Of a DNA stretch of 64,000 nt, positions 1 through 7,780 are shown piece after piece (positions within the stretch are counted from its first letter, which is position 1; each line of letters begins with the position of its first letter). Under the pieces are notes generated by a model. The model made no database searches and was not told where the DNA came from. It saw nothing but the letters and a program-made list of their open reading frames with translations. Source of the DNA: Borrelia recurrentis A1 (GTDB lineage Bacteria; Spirochaetota; Spirochaetia; Borreliales; Borreliaceae). Location of the stretch: positions 806,001 to 870,000 of the forward strand of contig NC_011244.1 in assembly GCF_000019705.1 (NCBI RefSeq). The letters run 5' to 3'. Both the position numbers and the translations under genes were made by a program.

Positions 1-1
1 A

Positions 2-304
2 AGGTGTATGCTTGCAAAGATAATGCTTAGTGGTGCTAATGTATTATTATTGGATCAACCAACTAATCATTTAGATCTAGAGGCAATTACATCTTTAAAT
101 ACTGGACTTAAAGATTTTAAGGGAGTTGTGTTGTTTACATCTCATGATCATCAGTTTATTGATACAATTGCTAATAGGATTATTGAATTTACTCCTAATG
201 GAATAATTGATCGTTTTATGACTTTTTCTGAATATATTGAGGATGTCAAGGTTAAGGAATTGCGGGATAAACTTTATGAAGGACATTCCATCTTAAAACT
301 TTAA
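2..304 (+). CDS. ABC-F family ATPase, C-terminal end (5' truncated)
   Basis: Only the last 100 or so residues of a duplicated-ATPase ABC-F protein are in the window; the reading frame is open to the left edge. The visible part starts at the end of the ABC signature helix (R-C-M-L-A-K) and runs through Walker B (LLLDQPTNHLD) and the H-loop (TSHDHQFI). There are no membrane segments, as expected for ABC-F proteins, which act in the cytosol on ribosomes (E-site binding, relief of stalling or antibiotic protection) rather than in transport. The usual catalytic glutamate after the Walker B aspartate is glutamine here. Family assignment is firm; the subfamily (YkpA/YbiT-like is my guess from the motif) is not. 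Confidence 0.85.
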   Translation, partial: RCMLAKIMLSGANVLLLDQPTNHLDLEAITSLNTGLKDFKGVVLFTSHDHQFIDTIANRIIEFTPNGIIDRFMTFSEYIEDVKVKELRDKLYEGHSILKL

Positions 305-326
305 TCACATTTTTATTCATTACAGG

Positions 327-2012
327 ATGTTTGTGATTTTGAAAGTAAATTTTTGTATTTTATTTTTTTTTAGTGCTTATTTTTCTCTATTTGCAGATAT
401 TAATCTTTATTTTCAAAAAGCTTTAACCGGACAAGTTTTAGGAAATCCTATCCTTGATGAGAGACGTGATACTATTACTGTATTAACTAAGGATAGGTGG
501 TTAGTAACTTATACTATGTCTTTTGGTAAAAAGTATTCTTATAGGTTAGATAGAACCCCTTATCCCTTTTTATTAAAGGATTTTGGTAATGGGTATTATG
601 TTATTACAGGACGTAATGAAGTTCAGAAAATTAGAAGAGGAAAACTTATATGGAAATATAATCTGGGTGTTTCTCCTATAAAAGCCCCTTCAATAGGTAA
701 TGGTTATATTTTAGTTCCGACAGCTGATGGTAGAGTTATTGCTTTAAGACTTGGTGATGGCCATAAAGTTTTTGAGGTTGATATAGAAGGGAAAGCATTA
801 ACCTCATCTGTTGTTCTTGAAAATGGTAATTTTTATATTGTCAATGAGAATGATGAAATGTTTGCTTTTAATGTTGATGGAGGACAGATATGGAATATTT
901 CGCTTATGTCCTCTCCTAGTACATTGATGATCAGTACTGATAATAAAATAATTGTTGGATTGCAATCCGGAGAGATTGTCATTTATGATAGTGATTTTGG
1001 TGATGTATTAAATTCTGTTAGTTTAAATTATCCTATTAATTTTTTATTCGAAAAATTTAATGGAGAATATGTTGCGGTATCTGATATTGGTGTTTTTTTT
1101 AATTTAAGTAAAAATCTTGAAATTATGTTTTTCAACAATTTATCTTTAAATCTTAAAGAAGCTGTGCTTTACAATAATAAAAATCTTTGTCTTGTTATGA
1201 AATCAAATGGTGTTTTGGTTCTTGATGAATATTTTAGACCCGTTGATAGATATGATGATATGAAGGAGATATCCGGACTTGTGGCTAATGTTGGATTCAT
1301 TGTTACTGGAGGATTTAATTGGATATTGACCACTTATTATTATGAATATAAAGATATGCTTGATATTATTGTTTGGAATCATACATTGGGTAATAGATAT
1401 CATCAAAATAGAATAGATTTTAGAGAAAAATATTTAATAGAACATGAAGATGTTTATTTGACTCTTGATGAAATGTTAAATTCTGCATATGATAAGGTTA
1501 CTTATCGTAAATTTTTAAGTATGCTTGATTCTATTTTAAAGAAATATGGTAGTTTTCCTAAAAGATATTTAAATTTATATAAAAAGGCTATTGATAATTG
1601 GCTTGCTCCAAAAGATGGAATTGATAGAATCTTTCAAAGAGGACAATTGTATAAATATTTTATGTATGTTGATGATATGTCTGCAATTAAGGGTTTTGTT
1701 AATGTTGCAATTCATGAGAAAGATATTAGCAATGTAATTCAGTTGATTAAAAATATTGCCAAATTTGAGTATTATCATGATCAAGATGAACTTGTATATA
1801 ATTATATTCAATATATAATATTGAATTATCAGGGTAATTTAGAGATAGCTTATGCTGTTCTTTTAAGCTTACGAAAGATAATTGTAAATTCTTCTGAAGA
1901 GAATCTTCAAAAGTATAGAAGTAAATATCTAACTCTTTTGAAATTTATAAAGCGACAGAATTTTTCTGAAAAAATTAATGGCTTTGCTAATGAAATTATT
2001 GCAATTCTTTGA
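327..2012 (+). CDS. Secreted PQQ-like beta-propeller protein
   Basis: The 561-residue protein begins with a hydrophobic signal segment (about residues 4-23, ending near F-A-D) and should be exported to the periplasm. Residues 30-330 hold repeated blade-like units with GNGY, DGRVIALRLGDG and GGQIWNISL motifs, typical of PQQ/quinoprotein-like WD-type propellers. The rest (about 340-561) looks helical and has no family I recognise. No PQQ-dependent dehydrogenase residues are apparent, so it is more likely a scaffold or sensor than an enzyme. It sits between the ABC-F gene and the p83/100 gene on the same strand. The ATG has only a weak upstream purine stretch (acagg), so the exact start is uncertain. 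Confidence 0.7.
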   Translation: MFVILKVNFCILFFFSAYFSLFADINLYFQKALTGQVLGNPILDERRDTITVLTKDRWLVTYTMSFGKKYSYRLDRTPYPFLLKDFGNGYYVITGRNEVQKIRRGKLIWKYNLGVSPIKAPSIGNGYILVPTADGRVIALRLGDGHKVFEVDIEGKALTSSVVLENGNFYIVNENDEMFAFNVDGGQIWNISLMSSPSTLMISTDNKIIVGLQSGEIVIYDSDFGDVLNSVSLNYPINFLFEKFNGEYVAVSDIGVFFNLSKNLEIMFFNNLSLNLKEAVLYNNKNLCLVMKSNGVLVLDEYFRPVDRYDDMKEISGLVANVGFIVTGGFNWILTTYYYEYKDMLDIIVWNHTLGNRYHQNRIDFREKYLIEHEDVYLTLDEMLNSAYDKVTYRKFLSMLDSILKKYGSFPKRYLNLYKKAIDNWLAPKDGIDRIFQRGQLYKYFMYVDDMSAIKGFVNVAIHEKDISNVIQLIKNIAKFEYYHDQDELVYNYIQYIILNYQGNLEIAYAVLLSLRKIIVNSSEENLQKYRSKYLTLLKFIKRQNFSEKINGFANEIIAIL

Positions 2013-2140
2013 TTCATTTTGTTGCTAATTTTATGTTATCATGTATTGAATACATCTTATATTGTGTTAAAATTAATGTTTTAATTTATACCGGTTTATT
2101 TAATGATAAAGTTTATAATTAACCAGGGGAGAATTTTATT

Positions 2141-4390
2141 ATGAAAAGAATATGGGTATTTTCTAGTTTATTATTTATTTTTTTAAATATTGTTACTTTT
2201 CATGCTAGAGAGGTTGATAAGAAAAAATTAAAAGATTTTATTAATATGGATCTTGAATTTGTCAATTATCGAGGTCCTTATGATTCTACAGACACGTACC
2301 AACAGATAGTGGGTATTGGTGAATTTTTAGCTAAAAATTTAGTTGATAATAAGGCTAACTATTACAATAAATATTATGTTAATCGGCATATTGATGGTGA
2401 AGATGAAAAGAGTAGTTCAGATGTTTTTGTTATTGGTTTAAATTCATCTCTTGATAGTATTTTAAATCTTAGAAGAATACTTACAGGATATTTGATGGAA
2501 GGTTTTAAATACAGTAAAGAAAGTGCAGAATTGCTTGCCAAGGCTATTACGATATATAATGCTGCTTATCGAGGTGATTTGGATTATTATAATAATGCTT
2601 ATATTAATTCTTCTCTTACAGATTTAAATAAGCATAATGTAGGGCTTTCAAGAGTTTATAGTCAATGGGCTGGAAATACTCATATTTTTATTCCTCTCAA
2701 AAGAAATATTTTGTCAGGAGACATTGAATCAGATGTTGATCTTGATAAAATAGTTACGGAGAGAGTAGTAGCCTCTCTTTTAGGTGAAAATGAAGAAGTT
2801 GGTACAAATTTTGCAAGAGATTTAACAGATGTTCAAGATGAAATTCGTGATGTTGATCAGAAAAAAATTGATATTGAATCTAATACTTTAAAGACTATTG
2901 ATGATGAATTGAATGAAACCATTGATAATTTGAGGGAACAACTTGAGAAGGCTACAGGTGATACTGAGAAAAAAGAAATTGAGAAACAAATTGATGATAA
3001 CATACTTCAAAGAGATGCTTTAAAGAGTAAAACAGAAGAACTTAAAAAATCACAAAAAAAGTTGGATAGTTCTCAAGAAAAATTGGATAAACAGAGGGAT
3101 ATAGTAAAGGATAAGATACAAGAAAATATTGATAGGAGTAATAAAGATAAAAACTTACCAAAGCCTGGAGACATAACTTCTCCAAAAGTAGATGAAAAAT
3201 TGCAATTAACCGAGACTATTGAAGATTTAGAAGAGCAACTCAATAAAGTTACTGATGATACTGAGAAAAAAGAAATTGAGAAGCAAATTGATAATAATAT
3301 ACTTCAAAGAGATGCTTTAAAAGATAAGAAGAGAGATAAATTTAAAGAGGTAGATAATGGGGATTTGAATAAACAAAAAGAACCAGCTGAGAATATATTG
3401 CAAAGAAATGTTGAGAGTAAAAATCAAAATAATAATTTGCCAAGGCCTAAAACTACATCACAAAATGATGGAAAATCACAGTTATCTAAGGATTTAGCAC
3501 AACAACTTAAGAAGGCTATTGATGATGCTGAGAAAAAAGAAATTGAAAAACAAATTGATGACAATATAGTTCAAAGAAATGTTTTAGAAGATAAGAGGGA
3601 TAGTCTTAAAGAATTAGATAATGGTGGTTTGGATAAACAAAAAGATCCAGTTAGGAATAGGTTGCAAGGAAATGTTGGGCGTAAAAATCAAAATAATAAT
3701 TTGCCAAAGCCTAAAGCTACATCACAAAATGATGAAAAATTAAAGTCAGCTAGTGAATTGAAAAGACGACTTGAAAAGGCTACATCAGATATTGCAAAAA
3801 ATTCTCCTAATATTGCGAATAAAAAATCTTTGCAGAAATTATCCGATAAATCTTTAAATGCTAAAGATAACTTGGTTAAGTCTGAGGGTGTAAAAAAATT
3901 GTCCACTGAAGATAAAGACAAAAAGCCCGTATTTTTAGAAATTTTAAATCCTAATACTAATTTAGGTGTTCTTAGGTTAATTGATTCGGATAAAGAAAAA
4001 TTAGATAAAAATTATCAGTACGGTATTAGGAGGTATGGGGTTTATGAGAGGAAAGATGATTTTGTTGCTATAAAACTTTGTTCAGGTATTGCAAAACTTC
4101 AGTTGCTTAGCAAATCAGAAAATTTAAAAGTTAAATCTCAAGCAGGTTTTGAATTGAGTAGGGATTCGTCTCTTTATGTTGATTCTGAAATGATTTTAGT
4201 AGTTGTTAAGGATAATGATGTTTGGAAATTAGCAAAGTTTTCTTCAAATGATTTGAGTAAATTTGTTCTTTCTGAAGATGAAGTTTTACCATTTACAAGT
4301 TTTACTGTTAATGCAGGACGTGTTTATTTACAGGATGCATCTAAGTCAATTATTACTTTGGATATAAATACTTTGAAAAAAACAAATTAA
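2141..4390 (+). CDS. p83/100 antigen
   Basis: This is the Borrelia p83/100 antigen (BB0744-type), a major immunodominant protoplasmic-cylinder or membrane-vesicle protein of unknown biochemical role. A signal peptide (MKRIWVFSSLLFIFLNIVTFHA) precedes a conserved N-terminal domain of about 230 residues. Residues 240-600 are a charged coiled-coil region with tandem repeats, and a beta-rich C-terminal domain covers about residues 605-749. The start follows a good ribosome site (aggggag) with suitable spacing. At 749 residues it is somewhat longer than I expect for the Lyme-group protein, consistent with expansion of the repeat region. It is followed by convergent tRNA genes, so it probably ends its own transcription unit. 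Confidence 0.9.
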   Translation: MKRIWVFSSLLFIFLNIVTFHAREVDKKKLKDFINMDLEFVNYRGPYDSTDTYQQIVGIGEFLAKNLVDNKANYYNKYYVNRHIDGEDEKSSSDVFVIGLNSSLDSILNLRRILTGYLMEGFKYSKESAELLAKAITIYNAAYRGDLDYYNNAYINSSLTDLNKHNVGLSRVYSQWAGNTHIFIPLKRNILSGDIESDVDLDKIVTERVVASLLGENEEVGTNFARDLTDVQDEIRDVDQKKIDIESNTLKTIDDELNETIDNLREQLEKATGDTEKKEIEKQIDDNILQRDALKSKTEELKKSQKKLDSSQEKLDKQRDIVKDKIQENIDRSNKDKNLPKPGDITSPKVDEKLQLTETIEDLEEQLNKVTDDTEKKEIEKQIDNNILQRDALKDKKRDKFKEVDNGDLNKQKEPAENILQRNVESKNQNNNLPRPKTTSQNDGKSQLSKDLAQQLKKAIDDAEKKEIEKQIDDNIVQRNVLEDKRDSLKELDNGGLDKQKDPVRNRLQGNVGRKNQNNNLPKPKATSQNDEKLKSASELKRRLEKATSDIAKNSPNIANKKSLQKLSDKSLNAKDNLVKSEGVKKLSTEDKDKKPVFLEILNPNTNLGVLRLIDSDKEKLDKNYQYGIRRYGVYERKDDFVAIKLCSGIAKLQLLSKSENLKVKSQAGFELSRDSSLYVDSEMILVVVKDNDVWKLAKFSSNDLSKFVLSEDEVLPFTSFTVNAGRVYLQDASKSIITLDINTLKKTN
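2930..3798 (+). repeat. Tandem coding repeat in the p83/100 gene
   Basis: Four imperfect copies of a charged coiled-coil unit start at residues 264, 363, 452 and 540 of the p83/100 protein (spacing 99, 89 and 88 residues). The first three share the core EKKEIEKQIDxNIxQRxxL; the fourth keeps only the start (LKRRLEKATSD). Copies 2-4 are preceded by a shared linker with N-L-P-[KR]-P and a D-[EG]-K. The spacing is a multiple of three bases, so copy number can change without a frameshift. This is a protein repeat, not a mobile element. Confidence 0.85.
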
Positions 4391-4470
4391 ATTCAGTCGT
4401 TGATTAAATAACATGTTTGTCAATGCAAACAGGAAGGATTAATTTTATTCATTCCTTCAATACCGGGAAA

Positions 4471-4543
4471 TCGGGACAGTGAGATTCGAACTCACGATCC
4501 CCTGCTCCCAAAGCAGGTGCCTTAGCCGCTAGGCCATGTCCCG
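4471..4543 (-). tRNA. tRNA-Pro (UGG)
   Basis: Read on the minus strand, the cloverleaf has a 7-bp acceptor stem (CGGGACA paired with TGTCCCG), an anticodon stem CCTGC/GCAGG with loop TTTGGGA and anticodon TGG, and the T-loop GTTCGAATC. No CCA is encoded. It lies 9 bases downstream of tRNA-Arg and is most likely cotranscribed with it. Confidence 0.95.
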
Positions 4544-4552
4544 AAAAAATTA

Positions 4553-4626
4553 CGCGCCAATTAGGACTTGAACCTAAAACCTACAGATTAGAAGTCTGTT
4601 GCTCTATCCCATTGAGCTATTAGCGC
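4553..4626 (-). tRNA. tRNA-Arg (UCU)
   Basis: On the minus strand the acceptor stem is GCGCTAA/TTGGCGC, the anticodon stem is ACAGA/TCTGT with loop CTTCTAA (anticodon TCT), and the T-loop reads GTTCAAGTC. It decodes AGA/AGG, the main arginine codons in this AT-rich genome. It is the first gene of a two-tRNA unit. Confidence 0.95.
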
Positions 4627-4643
4627 TTTTGAGCCTAAAATTG

Positions 4644-4672
4644 AGTATACCATGTTGAAAAATCCTTGTCAA
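4644..4672 (-). promoter_or_regulatory. Sigma-70 promoter of the tRNA-Arg/tRNA-Pro operon
   Basis: On the minus strand TTGACA is separated by exactly 17 bases from TATACT. The predicted start lies about 10-12 bases upstream of tRNA-Arg. Confidence 0.8.
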
Positions 4673-4729
4673 TAAAATATTATTGCTTATCCTTTATTAT
4701 GACTATACATATAATTTATAATTATTTTT

Positions 4730-5347
4730 ATGGTTAATATTGATTTAATTGTAGATGAAACTTTATTTCGCTATCCTTATGTAAAACCTTTTTTAACTTT
4801 TAAAAATAATTACGAACTTTTAATAATGGTGATTTTGAGTGCAAGAACGACTGATAATATGGTTAATAAGATTGCACCTAAACTTTTTGATAAATATGGT
4901 GATTTTAAAAGTTTGGCATGTGTTGATTTAGTAGATGTTGAAAGATTAATTTATAAATTAGGATTTTATTCAAATAAATCTAAAAATATTATAAATTGTG
5001 CACGAATGATTTTGGAAAATTTTGATGGTATTATTCCAGATAATATTTTTGATCTTATATCTTTGCCAGGAGTAGGTAGGAAAACAGCCAATGTTATTCT
5101 TGGTGTTGTTTATAAAAAGCCAGCTATTATTGTAGATACTCATTTTAGTAGAGTTGTGATTAGACATGGAATTACTTTTGAGAAGACACCTTTAAAAATT
5201 GAATTAGATTTAAGAAATAGAATACCTGCTGATAAACAATATAGATTTTCTATGGCTATTAATAGGCATGGAAGAGATGTTTGTACATCACGTAGTCAAA
5301 ACTGTAAAAATTGTTTTTTAGAAAAATTTGCACCAAGACTTGTTTGA
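4730..5347 (+). CDS. nth: Endonuclease III (DNA glycosylase/AP lyase)
   Basis: This base-excision-repair enzyme removes oxidised pyrimidines and nicks at abasic sites. The helix-hairpin-helix LPGVGRKTANVILG (residues 112-125) carries the catalytic lysine K118, and D136 in VDTHFSRV is the catalytic aspartate. The length (205 residues) is normal. The C-terminal iron-sulfur motif is incomplete: C185-x6-C192-x2-C195 is present, but the expected fourth cysteine, six residues on, is A201. The codon there is clearly GCA. The ATG lacks a convincing ribosome site. The gene converges on the permease genes, with 7 bases between the two stops. Confidence 0.92.
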   Translation: MVNIDLIVDETLFRYPYVKPFLTFKNNYELLIMVILSARTTDNMVNKIAPKLFDKYGDFKSLACVDLVDVERLIYKLGFYSNKSKNIINCARMILENFDGIIPDNIFDLISLPGVGRKTANVILGVVYKKPAIIVDTHFSRVVIRHGITFEKTPLKIELDLRNRIPADKQYRFSMAINRHGRDVCTSRSQNCKNCFLEKFAPRLV

Positions 5348-5354
5348 TTATAAT

Positions 5355-6206
5355 TTATGATGATATGAAAAATTTTGTGTGTTTTTTTAGTTTGAGACTT
5401 ATTGATGTTAAGATAATGTTTATTATTAATAATATTATTAGGGGATTTATCCATATCCAAAAATATTCTTTTCCCATTTCTATATATCTTAAAAGTTCTC
5501 CAAGACTTGGATAATAGCTTTTGTCTTGTTGTTGTAAAAAGTTTACTACTTCAAAAGTTGTTAGGCTTTTTGAGATTTGTAGGGGAATGATTGATGAAAT
5601 TGATGAAAAAATTTCGGGAAATATGTGATACATTATTATTCTATATTGGCTTGCACCCATCATTTTGCTTGCTTTTATATAATCAAAGTTTTTAATTAGT
5701 AGTGTGTTATTTCTTGTGATGAATGAAAATTTGATCCATCCGTGTACTATTGCTAGTATAAATGATACCTCTAGTATGTTATAGTTTTTTTGTTTTGAAA
5801 AATAATAGAGAATTAACGTTAATACATAGAAAAATGGTATTGTTTGTAATGATTCTATTAATTTTGAAATTATCAAACAAGTTTTGAATTTGAAATTACC
5901 GATTATTATTCCTATAAAAATTCCAATTATTGCAGAAATTGCTGCATAACTAAATGCAAGTAAAATAGAATTTCTAGTTGCTAATATTAATCTTGATAAT
6001 ATATCTCTACCCATTTTATCAATTCCTAAAGGATTTGTATTTGTTGGTGTTTGCGGCAATTTGTTTGTTTGCTTAATGTATATTTTATTTGGGTCTTTTT
6101 TATATATTGCAAATTTTGAATTTTCATTTATTAAATTGGGAATTATTATTAGAAATAAAATGAAAATACTCAATAATAAAATATATGATCTTTTAAATTT
6201 ATTCAT
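5355..6206 (-). CDS. OppC/DppC-like ABC transporter permease
   Basis: The 283-residue protein has an N-terminal membrane helix (about 8-28), a periplasmic stretch with NPLGIDKMGRDILSRLI (the typical OppC signature before the permease domain), and about five further helices. The cytoplasmic loop KASKMMGASQYRIIMYHIFPE is the EAA-like ATPase-docking motif. Its ATG overlaps the stop of the upstream OppB-like gene by one base (TAATG), indicating translational coupling. No ATPase or binding-protein gene is adjacent, so the pair must borrow ATPases encoded elsewhere or act as an accessory peptide permease. Confidence 0.82.
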   Translation of the reverse strand: MNKFKRSYILLLSIFILFLIIIPNLINENSKFAIYKKDPNKIYIKQTNKLPQTPTNTNPLGIDKMGRDILSRLILATRNSILLAFSYAAISAIIGIFIGIIIGNFKFKTCLIISKLIESLQTIPFFYVLTLILYYFSKQKNYNILEVSFILAIVHGWIKFSFITRNNTLLIKNFDYIKASKMMGASQYRIIMYHIFPEIFSSISSIIPLQISKSLTTFEVVNFLQQQDKSYYPSLGELLRYIEMGKEYFWIWINPLIILLIINIILTSISLKLKKHTKFFISS

Positions 6207-7153
6207 TATTCTAATATATCCTTATAAGGATTCATATTGTATGTTAGTATATCTGTTATTAAATTTGTTATTAACATAATTAATACTCCAACAAATAGTA
6301 AGTCTCTATAAACTATATAATCGTTATTTTTCATTGCATTAATTGTTAAAGCCCCAATCCCATCAATTCCAAATGTTATCTCAATAAAAGAGGAACCAAA
6401 GAATGATGTTGTAAGAGTGGATCGGAGTTGAGTGATTAATGAAGTTAAAGAGGGAATTAATGAGTGAAATGTTATTATTGAAAAATTTTTGATACCCCTT
6501 GATTTTGCACTTATTATATAAGGTTCAGATAAATTTTTTGTTAGGGATTGTTTAAAAATTACAGCGTTAAATATGAAAAATGAAAAAAACCATGCAAATC
6601 CACCTATTATCAGGTTTTTTTGATTGATGTTGAGGTAGTAAAGTATAGTAATTACTAACATTATGATTAAGTTTCTTGGTAGTGAATGTAAAAATAGCAT
6701 TATATATTCTAAAATATTATTTAAAATTTTATTTTTTACAAAAAATGTCCATATAATAATAAAAAAAATGGCTATTAAGTAAGATAATATTAAACCTGGA
6801 ATTGATATTGTTAATGTGTTTTTTATTTTACTAAAAATGACACTTATTGGTGATTTGCCTTTTATAAGAGGGGTGTTATAGGTAGTGTTCCAGATTATTC
6901 CTTGATATTGAGTTTTGTAGACTATGTATAGAGATCCTGAGATGTGTTTGGCAAAATAATCTTTACTTAATGGAGTATTTGGATCAAAATCATATATTAA
7001 CTTGTAGCTTTCAATGCTTTTAATTAATCCAATATATTCCAAATAGTCTTTAAATATATTTGTTTTTATGAATGGAATATTTGGACGATTATTTGAAAAT
7101 GCATTTAATATTGATATGCAAAAAAATGTTGATATAATGACATTAATCGCCAT
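6206..7153 (-). CDS. OppB/DppB-like ABC transporter permease
   Basis: The protein has an N-terminal membrane segment, a long periplasmic loop (about residues 25-110), and a permease domain with at least five helices. The docking loop is SAKSRGIKNFSIITFHSLIPS, followed by the family motif EITFGIDGIGALTINAM. It pairs with the OppC-like gene immediately downstream. I list the first ATG, but the true start is probably upstream: the frame stays open for several more codons that look like the usual OppB N-terminus (IFIIKNVLY...), and a strong GGGAGG lies at 7192-7197 without an ATG/GTG/TTG at proper distance. Confidence 0.8.
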   Translation of the reverse strand: MAINVIISTFFCISILNAFSNNRPNIPFIKTNIFKDYLEYIGLIKSIESYKLIYDFDPNTPLSKDYFAKHISGSLYIVYKTQYQGIIWNTTYNTPLIKGKSPISVIFSKIKNTLTISIPGLILSYLIAIFFIIIWTFFVKNKILNNILEYIMLFLHSLPRNLIIMLVITILYYLNINQKNLIIGGFAWFFSFFIFNAVIFKQSLTKNLSEPYIISAKSRGIKNFSIITFHSLIPSLTSLITQLRSTLTTSFFGSSFIEITFGIDGIGALTINAMKNNDYIVYRDLLFVGVLIMLITNLITDILTYNMNPYKDILE

Positions 7154-7197
7154 ATATAGTACATTTTTTATGATAAATATAGCTGTGGTTACCTCCC
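7154..7197 (-). promoter_or_regulatory. Shine-Dalgarno site and likely 5' extension of the OppB-like gene
   Basis: GGGAGGTAA (minus strand, 7197-7189) overlaps the stop of the FtsB-like gene. The OppB-like frame is open downstream of it and offers ATA at 7180 (11 bases after GGAGG), ATC at 7174 and ATA at 7171, but no standard start until ATG at 7153. An ATG at 7164 is in another frame and closes after about 19 codons. Confidence 0.5.
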
Positions 7198-7629
7198 TTG
7201 GTGAAGAATTTTTATTTTTTCAAAATAACTGAGTAAAAAATAAAATATCAGTGAAAGTACTATTGATATTAAGTAAAAATTTTTGTCTATGTTTGTATTG
7301 TTTGATGTTTGTTTTATGTTTAATATATTGCCTTGATAATAATTTTCATCTTCATCAGAATTTTTTATGATAATTGAATTTTGAGGATAGTAACCTAGTT
7401 TGCTTGCTTCTCTTAAGATAGCTGGTTTCGATATTTGTAAATTAATATATTTTGTTTTTAAATTTTTTTGTATCATTTTTAAGTTTTCGATATGCTTTTT
7501 CATCATAATGAGATTATTGTTTAATTTTTTATAGTTAATAATTCCTGTTTCTCCAAAAATTGGTGCTATTATGAAATAACTTATTACACCTACGTAAACG
7601 GAAAACATAATTTTTTGTATTAGGAACAT
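7189..7629 (-). CDS. FtsB/DivIC-like small membrane protein (putative)
   Basis: The 146-residue protein has an N-terminal membrane helix (about 7-26), a coiled coil (about 33-65) and the segment ILREASKLGYYPQNSIII, which resembles the end of the FtsB/DivIC septum-formation coiled coil (I-A-R-x-x-L-G-Y-x-x-P). A second membrane helix (about 117-135) and a basic tail follow, which is unusual for FtsB. In family members the coiled coil links division proteins in the periplasm. The start codon lies inside a perfect inverted repeat. The assignment is an inference from layout and a short motif. Confidence 0.5.
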   Translation of the reverse strand: MFLIQKIMFSVYVGVISYFIIAPIFGETGIINYKKLNNNLIMMKKHIENLKMIQKNLKTKYINLQISKPAILREASKLGYYPQNSIIIKNSDEDENYYQGNILNIKQTSNNTNIDKNFYLISIVLSLIFYFLLSYFEKIKILHQGR

Positions 7630-7722
7630 ATTATATTGTAATTATATCTTTAATATATTATATTTAAAAGTATATAATTACAATATAATATGTTCTATAG
7701 CATGTTATATTGCAATTGTATA
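7624..7722. repeat. Three-copy AT-rich repeat: 24-bp perfect inverted repeat plus a direct copy
   Basis: The left arm at 7624-7647 and the right arm at 7672-7695 are exact reverse complements over 24 bases. A third copy at 7701-7722 repeats the left arm directly, with 18 of 21 positions matching (CATRTTATATTGYAATTRTAT). Each copy has a near-palindromic core around ATTGYAAT. The array fills the divergent intergenic region, and the left arm contains the ATG of the FtsB-like gene at 7627-7629. It could be an mRNA hairpin or a set of operator sites. Confidence 0.85.
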
Positions 7723-7780
7723 CTTGTAAAGTATGAGTATGTTGTCTTTGTGTAACTAAATTTGGAGAAAAATTTTTAAT

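Noticed and set aside
4410-4436. Hairpin TGTTTG/CAAACA after the p83/100 gene as terminator
   Set aside because: The stem is only six pairs and no T run follows on the plus strand; too weak to call.
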